11,947 nt of DNA from Actinobacteria bacterium UBA4719 (GTDB taxonomy: Bacteria; Actinomycetota; Actinomycetes; Actinomycetales; Dermatophilaceae). Location of the stretch: the NCBI GenBank assembly GCA_002404345.1, contig DHJN01000253.1:1-11947 (forward strand), given 5' to 3'. The position numbers and the translations under genes were made by a program. Shown one piece after another: positions 6,712 through 11,947 of this stretch. The notes below the pieces were generated by a model, which saw only the letters and a program-made list of their open reading frames with translations, searched no databases and was not told the DNA's origin. Numbering within the stretch: position 1 is the stretch's first letter; each line of letters starts with the position of its first letter.

Positions 6712-8093
6712 CAGGACCCCTCGCACAGATAGTGCAGTGCCCGTATGCCGGGTAGAAAAAAGTAGGCGCCGCCGACGGTGGTCACGAAGTCGGGCAGGCC
6801 CGCGAACCGCCTTCGCACTGGCCGGGCCGGCACGGTGAAGACAGAGCGGTCGTCTCGCGGGCCGATGAGCGGATCGACGTCGTCGTAGAGGCCGCCGAAC
6901 TTGGGGTTGTTCAGCCAGGTGTGCTGGACGAACTCGAACTGCCGTCCGAGGTTGCCGTTGAGCGCGACGAAGTGCAGTCCCTGCCCGCCGTCTGTGTCGG
7001 TGAACTTCCGTCCGCGACGCATGATCCGGTGGCGGTCCGTCACGGCCAGCGACTGGGCCGAGCCCGGCTGCGGGTCGAGGGAGTCCCGGGGGTTGCTTCG
7101 GCGGATGTGCGCGCCGATCGGGCAGCGGAGGCCAAGGGGATCGTTGTCGTGGTAGCCGAAGTCGTTCGCTTCGGCGAGATCGGGACGGTCGCGATCATGG
7201 CTCATCGCCAGCGGGGCTCCACTGCGCCATCGGCCCACCATCTTCGCGGCGAGCAGCTCGGCATCGAGGCCCGAGGCAGCCGCCTGCTCACGGACATGGC
7301 TCTCGAATCCCGCCGTGTCCTGCGCAAGGGTGCGCAGCACGAGATAGCTGCCGTTGCGGCCCAGGTCTGCGCCGCCTTGGGGGTTGTCCTGGTCCGCGCC
7401 GGGGGAAAGGACAGGGAGCACATTGTTCGGATCGCCGGAGTCGGGCAGTACCGGACGCTGGGTCTGCAGTCCGTAGATGTTGCGGTAACCGAGCACGAAC
7501 TCGCCGAGCGGCACCGGCTCTGCCTTGGGCGGGTCCGCCGCCTGCGCGCTGGAGGCGAGCTCGCGGACGAACGGATCGGAGATCCCGTCCCGGAACCCGA
7601 AGGGCTCGATCGGCGACAGGGTCAGGGTCTCGAGTTGGGTCGCGCCCGCCACCCCGCCTTCGGCCGCCGCCGCGTCGATCTCCGCTATCGCCGTGTGCAG
7701 CTCCTCGCTCGTGCGCGCGTAGGTGCACACGAGCACGTCGACCTGAGGTCCGGCCGGTCCGCCCCAAGTCCACGCCGCCGGGTCGTCACCAAGGAATCGG
7801 CTGCGTGCGGGCGTGGCGATGCCCGCCTGGAACTCGAGGGAGAACCCCTCGACGACGGCATCCGGCAGACCGATGGCCCGCAGGCCCGTCGCGCTCAGCG
7901 AAACCTGTGTGGCGACGGGCACGTTGCGCGCGGCTGCCGACGTGACCCTTGCGGCGATCCGGCTCAAGAACGTCCGGCTGCGGGCGGCGTCGCTCAGCGT
8001 GTACACCCCGAAGCACGCGCTGGGCAGCGTGCGGAACGCGGAGCGGAGCAGACCCTGCATGTCGTCCAGCTCGGCATCGGTCGCGGGCGCCAT
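6708..8093 (-). CDS. DyP-type (dye-decolourising) haem peroxidase
   Basis: A 461-residue DyP peroxidase, a dimeric alpha/beta-barrel haem enzyme that oxidises bulky substrates with H2O2 or organic peroxides. The GxxDG signature is FGFRDG at 165-170 with catalytic D169. The proximal haem histidine is H329 in CPIGAHIRRSNPR, and the distal arginine lies in RIMRRGRKF (R359 or R360). All key residues are kept, so it should be active. The length suits the longer DyP classes rather than the short B type. No Tat or Sec signal is seen, which suggests a cytoplasmic or membrane-associated enzyme. ATG 8093 shares its A with the stop of the upstream gene (TGATG); the same frame stays open to 9065 but antisense to nothing DyP-like, since that extension overlays the 438-residue gene. 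GTG 8096 is a possible start one codon earlier. Confidence 0.9.
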   Translation of the reverse strand: MAPATDAELDDMQGLLRSAFRTLPSACFGVYTLSDAARSRTFLSRIAARVTSAAARNVPVATQVSLSATGLRAIGLPDAVVEGFSLEFQAGIATPARSRFLGDDPAAWTWGGPAGPQVDVLVCTYARTSEELHTAIAEIDAAAAEGGVAGATQLETLTLSPIEPFGFRDGISDPFVRELASSAQAADPPKAEPVPLGEFVLGYRNIYGLQTQRPVLPDSGDPNNVLPVLSPGADQDNPQGGADLGRNGSYLVLRTLAQDTAGFESHVREQAAASGLDAELLAAKMVGRWRSGAPLAMSHDRDRPDLAEANDFGYHDNDPLGLRCPIGAHIRRSNPRDSLDPQPGSAQSLAVTDRHRIMRRGRKFTDTDGGQGLHFVALNGNLGRQFEFVQHTWLNNPKFGGLYDDVDPLIGPRDDRSVFTVPARPVRRRFAGLPDFVTTVGGAYFFLPGIRALHYLCEGSW

Positions 8094-9409
8094 CACAGCC
8101 TCGCCAGCCACTGGCTCGCCTCGACGTCGCTCAGGTCCCTGGTGAGACCTGCGCGGATCTCGGCATTGTTGATGATGTTCGAGGTCGTCAGCGTCGGGTA
8201 CGCGGCATACGACACAGCCGTGCCCAGCTGATGACAGCGCAGGTAGTCCTTGAACGCCTGCTCTTTGCGGGCGCCGCCGAAGAACAGCCAGTCGGTACGC
8301 GGATATCCGAGGCCGTTGCTGAAGATGACGTTGAGCCCCCACCACAGCTTGTCGATGAAGTCGTCCATGTAGCTCTCGAGGCTGCCGTCGTAGTAGCTCG
8401 TGAACACGACCCGCTGCTGATCGTCCAGCACCACCCAGCGAGCGAAGTGGATCGTGGTTACCCCGGCCAGCGATCCCTTGTTGAAAACGTGTCGCGCGCT
8501 GAAAGCGATCGCACGCAGGACGATCGCCACCGTCCGCCGGCGCAGCGATCCCGGCTTGATGACGCCGACTGCCGCGAAAGGGTTGTACGAGAACTGGTCT
8601 TCCTGCGCCCGCAACCGGTCGACCGACGCTGCGCCTGGTCGTCGGGTCGAGACCGAATCCGTCATCTCGAGAACGTGCACTGCGAGCACCCACGGGATTC
8701 CGACGACGAGCAGGACGGGTGACGCGACGATCACGACGGCAACCGAGGCCGCAACCTGGAGAAGGGCCCGGACTCGGGACGCCGTGGACGTCGTCGGAGC
8801 CGGGTGGATCGCGAACCTCACCTGGGGGGTGTGTTCGACCACCGTGCGCACACTGCGATGCACGTCGGCCGGGCTGAGTGCGGACAGATCGGAACGATGC
8901 GCGTCGAGATAGACCTCGAGCCAGTCGTGCAGACCGGCCTCCTGCACGATCTGCTCGACGCCACGGCCGATCGTGTTCACGTAGCTCGCCGCGCTCACGA
9001 TCTCGTGCGCACACAGCCAGGTGTAGCGCTGCGCCGGATCGGGCGCAGCGGGGTAGCCCTCGCAATGGGAGAACACCGCGTCGAGCACGGCACCGGCCTG
9101 CGCGCTCAGGGCGCGCAGGTGGCGGTCCGGCGATTCGTCGAGGTCGGCCATGTACATGACGCTGTCCGGAATCGCACGGCCCTGGACGTCGGCGTCACCA
9201 GGGATCTGGACGTCGGCATTACTAAGGCCCTGGACGTCGGCGTCACCGGGGACGATCAGCAGGCGCGCAAAATGCACGCCGCCGATCGTGGCTAGCGACG
9301 TGGTCCCCTCCAGGACGTCCCGCTTTGCGTCAGCCAGCGCTGCTTCGACCGCATCGAGCGATCCGTCCAGGACGCTCGCCCTGACCGAGACGGCGCTCTG
9401 GCCGGGCAT
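8093..9409 (-). CDS. Membrane protein of unknown function with an internally duplicated HFAR/GYP domain
   Basis: A 438-residue protein of no function known to me. Two halves look like copies of one domain. GVHFARLLIV (44-53) followed by VMYMADLDES and VLDAVFSHCEGYP (108-120) parallels TIHFARWVVL (319-328) followed by VVFTSYYDGS and GLNVIFSNGLGYP (358-370). A hydrophobic hairpin at about 212-246 separates them, so both would lie on one face of the membrane. The C-terminal copy is better conserved and ends with AAYPTLTTSNIINN (402-415). The pattern suggests a ferredoxin-like, dimeric alpha/beta-barrel type fold like that of DyP enzymes (inference). The N-terminal copy is broken by a three-unit 8-residue repeat (54-77). 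The gene is coupled on both sides by TGATG. It could be a membrane anchor or partner for the haem enzymes. Confidence 0.75.
   Translation of the reverse strand: MPGQSAVSVRASVLDGSLDAVEAALADAKRDVLEGTTSLATIGGVHFARLLIVPGDADVQGLSNADVQIPGDADVQGRAIPDSVMYMADLDESPDRHLRALSAQAGAVLDAVFSHCEGYPAAPDPAQRYTWLCAHEIVSAASYVNTIGRGVEQIVQEAGLHDWLEVYLDAHRSDLSALSPADVHRSVRTVVEHTPQVRFAIHPAPTTSTASRVRALLQVAASVAVVIVASPVLLVVGIPWVLAVHVLEMTDSVSTRRPGAASVDRLRAQEDQFSYNPFAAVGVIKPGSLRRRTVAIVLRAIAFSARHVFNKGSLAGVTTIHFARWVVLDDQQRVVFTSYYDGSLESYMDDFIDKLWWGLNVIFSNGLGYPRTDWLFFGGARKEQAFKDYLRCHQLGTAVSYAAYPTLTTSNIINNAEIRAGLTRDLSDVEASQWLARL
9182..9253. repeat. 24-bp tandem repeat, three copies, inside a coding region
   Basis: Three consecutive 24-nt units at 9182-9205, 9206-9229 and 9230-9253 each begin CTGGACGTCGGC. 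Units 1 and 3 also share GTCACC; unit 2 has diverged in its second half. Read on the minus strand they add VPGDADVQ, GLSNADVQ and IPGDADVQ to the 438-residue protein, in the loop after its first HFAR strand. The unit is a multiple of three, so copy-number change would keep the frame. Confidence 0.9.
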
Positions 9410-9855
9410 CAGGTCCCCGCGACAGGGAACTTCAGCGAGAAGTTGAGGATCTTGTCGTGATCCCAGTAGACGATGCCGAGATACAGACCCGGTGCGACCT
9501 CACGTATCTCATCTCGGATCCAGTGCGCGACCAGCGACGTCTTGCTGTAGTCGAGGATGATCGCTTCCTTTCCGTCGAACCAGCTCTCGTCGCGGTACAC
9601 CTTCGCGCGAATCGCCAGATTGCCCAGCGGGCCGACCTCGTTGCGCAACTCGCCCGCGGCGGAGTTGAACACCTTGCCTTTCCACGCGATCAGATGCGCC
9701 AGCTTCGCCGCTGTTTCGGCTATCGGTTTATCCGGAGCGAAGACAACGGTGCCGTCGCCCTCACCGTCGGGAATAGGGCCCGGCTCCGCTCCACGGAAAA
9801 GATCGTCGAGCTCGGCATGCGACATCTCCAGCAGATCGGGGGCTGTTACCGGCAA
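9409..9855 (-). CDS. Conserved-looking hypothetical protein, first gene of the haem operon
   Basis: A 148-residue soluble protein that I cannot assign. After an acidic N terminus (ELDDLFRGAEPGPIPDGEG, 15-33) comes a part predicted to be mostly beta: WKGKVF near 58-63, AIRAKVYRDESWFDGKEAII near 81-100, DYSKTSLVAHWIRDEIREV near 102-120 and LYLGIVYW near 123-130. Conserved-looking Trp, Gly and Asp positions suggest a small beta-barrel ligand-binding fold, perhaps for a lipid, but this is a guess. There is no signal peptide or membrane segment. The start is TTG at 9855: GGGAGGAA (9861-9868) stands 5 nt before it. Its stop overlaps the next ATG in TGATG. It is the first gene after the repeat-bearing leader. 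Confidence 0.7.
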   Translation of the reverse strand: MPVTAPDLLEMSHAELDDLFRGAEPGPIPDGEGDGTVVFAPDKPIAETAAKLAHLIAWKGKVFNSAAGELRNEVGPLGNLAIRAKVYRDESWFDGKEAIILDYSKTSLVAHWIRDEIREVAPGLYLGIVYWDHDKILNFSLKFPVAGT

Positions 9856-9860
9856 CGTGA

Positions 9861-9868
9861 TTCCTCCC
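9861..9868 (-). promoter_or_regulatory. Shine-Dalgarno that decides the TTG start of the operon's first gene
   Basis: GGGAGGAA on the minus strand lies 5 nt upstream of TTG 9855. No ATG or GTG in that frame has a comparable site, so the TTG start is favoured. Confidence 0.7.
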
Positions 9869-9873
9869 AGAAT

Positions 9874-9917
9874 CGATATGGTCTGACGGCTCGAACGATA
9901 TGGTCTGACGGCTCGAA
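9874..9917. repeat. Perfect 22-bp tandem repeat in the operon leader, candidate operator pair
   Basis: Two identical 22-nt units (9874-9895 and 9896-9917) each contain ATATGGTCTGACGGCT. The 22-bp period is two helical turns, so bound proteins would sit on one face. The core TGGTCTGAC (9879-9887 and 9901-9909) equals the central part of the FadR operator consensus TGGTCNGAC of the GntR family. Resemblance to a GntR/FadR site in front of a putative lipid-oxidation operon is suggestive but based on one motif. The pair lies between the likely promoter and the Shine-Dalgarno, so it could act as a roadblock operator or as an RNA element. Confidence 0.75.
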
Positions 9918-9973
9918 CGAATCACTTGTCTGTGTGAGAGGGGAGTAATAGCCGAAGGTGCTAGGGCAACGTG

Positions 9974-10003
9974 AGTATTGCATCGGTGCGCATTGGCTGT
10001 AAA
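9974..10003 (-). promoter_or_regulatory. Candidate sigma-70-type promoter of the haem operon
   Basis: On the minus strand TTTACA (9998-10003) resembles the -35 box in 5 of 6 positions. It is followed after 18 nt by AATACT (9974-9979), which has the key A and T of a -10 box (4 of 6). Transcription would begin near 9967 and cross the 22-bp repeats before the first gene. No other stretch of 9918-10086 looks better. Confidence 0.45.
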
Positions 10004-10086
10004 CAGTTTTCGGTGCTGAAACCGGTAGCAGCTCTTCCGGCCACCGCACCGGTACGCGTCTAGCCCGAATAGTCCGCACCAACCCG

Positions 10087-10115
10087 TTGAAAGGCTCCAC
10101 ACCCGGCCCTACACT
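10087..10115 (+). promoter_or_regulatory. Sigma-70-type promoter of the membrane protein-lipase pair
   Basis: TTGAAA (10087-10092) and TACACT (10110-10115) are separated by an ideal 17 nt. The expected transcription start is about 10121-10123, which coincides with an in-frame ATG at 10123. The message could therefore be leaderless, or could use the ATG at 10150, which has AGAGAGG upstream. The TTG at 10087 is the -35 box and not a start codon. Confidence 0.6.
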
Positions 10116-10149
10116 CCGGTTGATGGTCCAGATCAGAGAGGCAGCCGTC

Positions 10150-10533
10150 ATGCCTGGTCGCCCTGTCGGGACGGCCGCCCTCCGTGCGCTCGCTGCCATC
10201 CGGCTCGTCAACGGTCTGCTCGCGCTCGTCCTTCCCGCCGTCCTGGTCAAGCGGACGAGCGAGGATCCGTCCGACACGTCGCCCTACTACGCCTTTCGGA
10301 TGTTCGGGATCCGCACCGTCGTGCTCGGCGCCGACCTGTTGCTGCTGCGCGGCGCCGCGCTTGAGCGCGCGCGAAAAGAAGCGGTCATCATCCATTTCTC
10401 TGACACGGTATGCGCGGCAATCGGCGGCATGCGAGGGGATCTGCCGCCGCGGGCGGCCCGCATCACGGTTGCCATCTCCGGCGTCAACACGGCCCTGGCC
10501 GTCGTGGCACGCCTGTACGCGAAGCCGGAGTAG
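10150..10533 (+). CDS. Small integral membrane protein of unknown function
   Basis: A 127-residue protein with about four hydrophobic segments (near residues 11-32, 52-66, 78-93 and 100-119). Conserved-looking parts are RLVNGLLALVLPAVLVKR, YYAFRMFGIRTVVLGADLL and HFSDTVCAAIGG. It resembles small actinobacterial membrane proteins of unknown function that carry the RMFGIRT pattern, and I cannot name it further. ATG 10150 is chosen because AGAGAGG lies at about 10136-10142; ATG 10123, giving 9 more residues, would fit a leaderless transcript from the promoter at 10087-10115. It is followed after 7 nt by the lipase gene, so the two form an operon, and it may help the lipase reach the membrane. 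Confidence 0.7.
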   Translation: MPGRPVGTAALRALAAIRLVNGLLALVLPAVLVKRTSEDPSDTSPYYAFRMFGIRTVVLGADLLLLRGAALERARKEAVIIHFSDTVCAAIGGMRGDLPPRAARITVAISGVNTALAVVARLYAKPE

Positions 10534-10540
10534 CGCGCCG

Positions 10541-11650
10541 ATGCTGCCCCCGAAGAGCGCGCTCGGTCCCGACTTCAAGGCGCTGCGGCCGCTGCATCCA
10601 TCGCCCACATCCCTGACCTTCCCGGTGTACGAAGGGCTGACGGACCGACTGCTGACCGCGGACGACCCCGACGACACGGTTCGGCACGTCCTGGCCGTCT
10701 GCTCCGGCTACGCCTACAGCGACCAGACGACCGTCGCCACGATGATGACTCGGCTCGGTCTGGAGCGCAGCCGGTGCGTGATGGTGCGTGAGGTCGTCGA
10801 CGCCATGTTCATCTGCTCGACCGCATTCGTCATCCAGAGCGAGGACGGCCGCGTCGTGATCGTCTGCTACCGGGGGACCGAGCCCGCCAGTCTGATCAAC
10901 TGGCTGACCGACCTCGACATCGATCCCGGCCAGGTGCGCTACGACCTGACCTCGCAGTCCGGGGACGAGAGCTACCGGGTCCACGCCGGGTTCTACCGCA
11001 ATGTGCGCGCCACCCGCTTCGCCGTCATCGAGGTGTTGCAACGAGCAATGCAGGGTCAGTCGATCTTCCCCGACGACGACCAAGAGAAGCCGGTCGAGAC
11101 GGAGACGATCGAGCCGCTACAGACGCTCTACGTCACCGGGCACAGCCTCGGGGCCGCGATGGCTACGATGATGACGGTCATGCTGCGCGCCAAGGGCATC
11201 TACGCGCCGCTCGCGGCGAAGCTCAAGGCCACATACACCTACGGCCAGCCGATGATCGGAACGCCGGCCTTCGCCACGGCGTGCACCCAGGCGACGTTCG
11301 GCGGCACCAGCAGACCACTCGACTCGGCCCTGTTTCGCTACGTATACGCCGACGACCTCGTGCCGCAGCTGCCGCCGCGCGAGTCCGGCGAGTTTGCGCA
11401 CTTCGGCCAGGAGTTCCGGTGCGAGCGCCTGGACGGCGACGACGAAAATCGTCCCACCTGGGCACGCCACATGGCACCCACCCGTCAGACCGGCGCGCTC
11501 GGCCTCGCCGTCGGGGGGCTGGCGTTGGTGACTCGCGAGATCAAGCGACTTCGCAGGCTGCCGCTGCACCAGTCGGTCGTCGACCACGGGCCTCAGAACT
11601 ACATCGCTGCGCTTACCCCGCCCCATATTCGGAGCGAGTTCGGGGACTGA
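10541..11650 (+). CDS. Class-3 (Lipase_3) alpha/beta-hydrolase lipase
   Basis: A 369-residue triacylglycerol-lipase-like esterase of the Lipase_3 family. The nucleophile elbow is VTGHSLGAA with S202, YRGTE (110-114) is the usual oxyanion-side strand, and TYGQPMIG (233-240) is the typical strand after the elbow. The acid is D271 or D272 in YADDLVPQLPP, and H349 in VDHGPQNYIAAL completes the triad. No signal peptide is seen, so it probably works inside the cell or on the membrane. ATG 10541 follows the upstream stop by 7 nt with GGAG at 10527-10530; upstream in-frame codons overlay the membrane protein gene and are rejected. Released fatty acids could feed the divergent dioxygenase-like operon (inference). 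The region 285-345 after the acid residue is unusual and basic and may form a lid or membrane contact. Confidence 0.88.
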   Translation: MLPPKSALGPDFKALRPLHPSPTSLTFPVYEGLTDRLLTADDPDDTVRHVLAVCSGYAYSDQTTVATMMTRLGLERSRCVMVREVVDAMFICSTAFVIQSEDGRVVIVCYRGTEPASLINWLTDLDIDPGQVRYDLTSQSGDESYRVHAGFYRNVRATRFAVIEVLQRAMQGQSIFPDDDQEKPVETETIEPLQTLYVTGHSLGAAMATMMTVMLRAKGIYAPLAAKLKATYTYGQPMIGTPAFATACTQATFGGTSRPLDSALFRYVYADDLVPQLPPRESGEFAHFGQEFRCERLDGDDENRPTWARHMAPTRQTGALGLAVGGLALVTREIKRLRRLPLHQSVVDHGPQNYIAALTPPHIRSEFGD

Positions 11651-11809
11651 AAGACCAGGGTTGGCTTCTGACGACATACCTTCCGGTGACGACGCCTGCG
11701 CCGGCGGTCTGGCGCGGCGCATACGGCGCGGCAGAGGCGGCGGACCCCGACGACTACTGCTGAGTACAGAGCACCGATCAGTGGGTTGACTCCAGCCCCA
11801 ATGGAACAA
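11651..11809. other. Intergenic stretch with no supported gene
   Basis: After the lipase stop I see no convincing gene and no clear terminator hairpin. A frame ending at 11763 has only a GTG start near 11685 without a Shine-Dalgarno and would give 25 residues, so it is not called. Confidence 0.4.
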
Positions 11810-11823
11810 GTGACATGTGTCAC
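11810..11823. promoter_or_regulatory. CRP/GlxR-like palindrome
   Basis: GTGACA-TG-TGTCAC is a perfect dyad with 6-bp arms. It also reads GTGA-N6-TCAC, the core of CRP-family sites such as actinobacterial GlxR/Crp (TGTGA-N6-TCACA). It lies 121 nt before the next gene's start, where an activator or repressor of that gene would sit. Confidence 0.5.
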
Positions 11824-11932
11824 CGGCCTGATCTGACCTTTTAACCCGTCTGTGTAGTAAAAACGGTCATGTCCATTTAAACGGTTCGGCGTGGTGAACA
11901 GCCTGTCCGGTGTCGCGCGCAGAGTCCAGCCC

Positions 11933-11938
11933 AGGAGG
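11933..11938 (+). promoter_or_regulatory. Strong Shine-Dalgarno for the gene at the window's right edge
   Basis: AGGAGG stands 5 nt before a GTG at 11944-11946. The leader before it (11836-11885) is clearly richer in A and T than the rest of the window and contains AAACGGT twice, 18 nt apart (11861 and 11879), as expected of a promoter region. Confidence 0.6.
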
Positions 11939-11943
11939 CAAAC

Positions 11944-11947
11944 GTGT
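11944..11947 (+). CDS. Start of a gene that leaves the window
   Basis: Only the GTG codon and one more base are inside the window. The call rests on the AGGAGG at the right distance upstream and on the AT-richer leader. The product cannot be judged. Confidence 0.4.

Noticed and set aside
6921..8231. A 436-codon open frame on the plus strand
   Set aside because: It is antisense to the DyP gene, which has all its catalytic motifs; no recognisable domain in the plus-strand frame.
8094..9065. Upstream extension of the DyP frame to give a 785-residue protein
   Set aside because: The added part overlays the 438-residue membrane-protein gene, is Arg-rich and unlike any DyP, and the TGATG junction at 8093 marks the real start.
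9182..9253. CRISPR-like array
   Set aside because: The units are directly adjacent with no spacers and are in frame in a protein-coding gene.
10184..10540. Upstream extension of the lipase frame
   Set aside because: It overlays the membrane-protein gene in another frame and is Ser/Arg-rich noise; ATG 10541 has GGAG upstream and starts a normal lipase N terminus.

Overview
The window is high-GC DNA with dense, often overlapping genes, frequent GTG and TTG starts and purine-rich Shine-Dalgarno sequences. This fits an actinomycete chromosome; the genus cannot be told from the window alone. No rRNA, tRNA, insertion sequence, integrase or CRISPR array is visible.

Left part (1-3006). A minus-strand gene encodes a small helix-turn-helix plus TOBE (molybdate-binding, Mop-like) protein. 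Divergent from it is a plus-strand set that looks like a polyphosphate-granule module: a degenerate CYTH-like reading frame (681-1289), a CHAD domain (1299-2194) and a ParA-type ATPase (2191-3006) whose start overlaps the CHAD stop in ATGA. The CYTH and CHAD parts are normally one protein. Here an in-frame TAA separates them, and the CHAD part needs a -1 shift at a G run near 1693-1697, so the gene appears to be decaying, recently split or carrying a sequencing error.

Centre (2892-9855, minus strand). Six genes and one possible tiny gene are packed with TGATG, GTGA or short overlaps. In transcription order they are a 148-residue protein of unknown function, a 438-residue membrane protein with an internal duplication, a DyP-type haem peroxidase, a catalase-like haem protein with an unorthodox active site, an animal-haem-peroxidase/alpha-dioxygenase-like enzyme, a 32-codon reading frame, and a PAP2-family lipid phosphatase. 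PAP2 is convergent with parA and overlaps it by 115 nt. The leader of this operon holds a perfect 22-bp tandem repeat whose core resembles FadR-type (GntR family) operators.

Right part (10123-11650, plus strand). Divergent from the haem operon are a small membrane protein and a class-3 lipase. Lipase, fatty-acid dioxygenase-like enzyme and catalase-like protein are the parts list of oxylipin pathways (as in coral and cyanobacterial lipoxygenase / allene-oxide-synthase pairs). My inference is that the divergent pair and the operon form a lipid-peroxide producing or processing system at the membrane. The window ends with a CRP-like palindrome, an AT-richer leader and a strong Shine-Dalgarno in front of a gene that begins in the last four bases.
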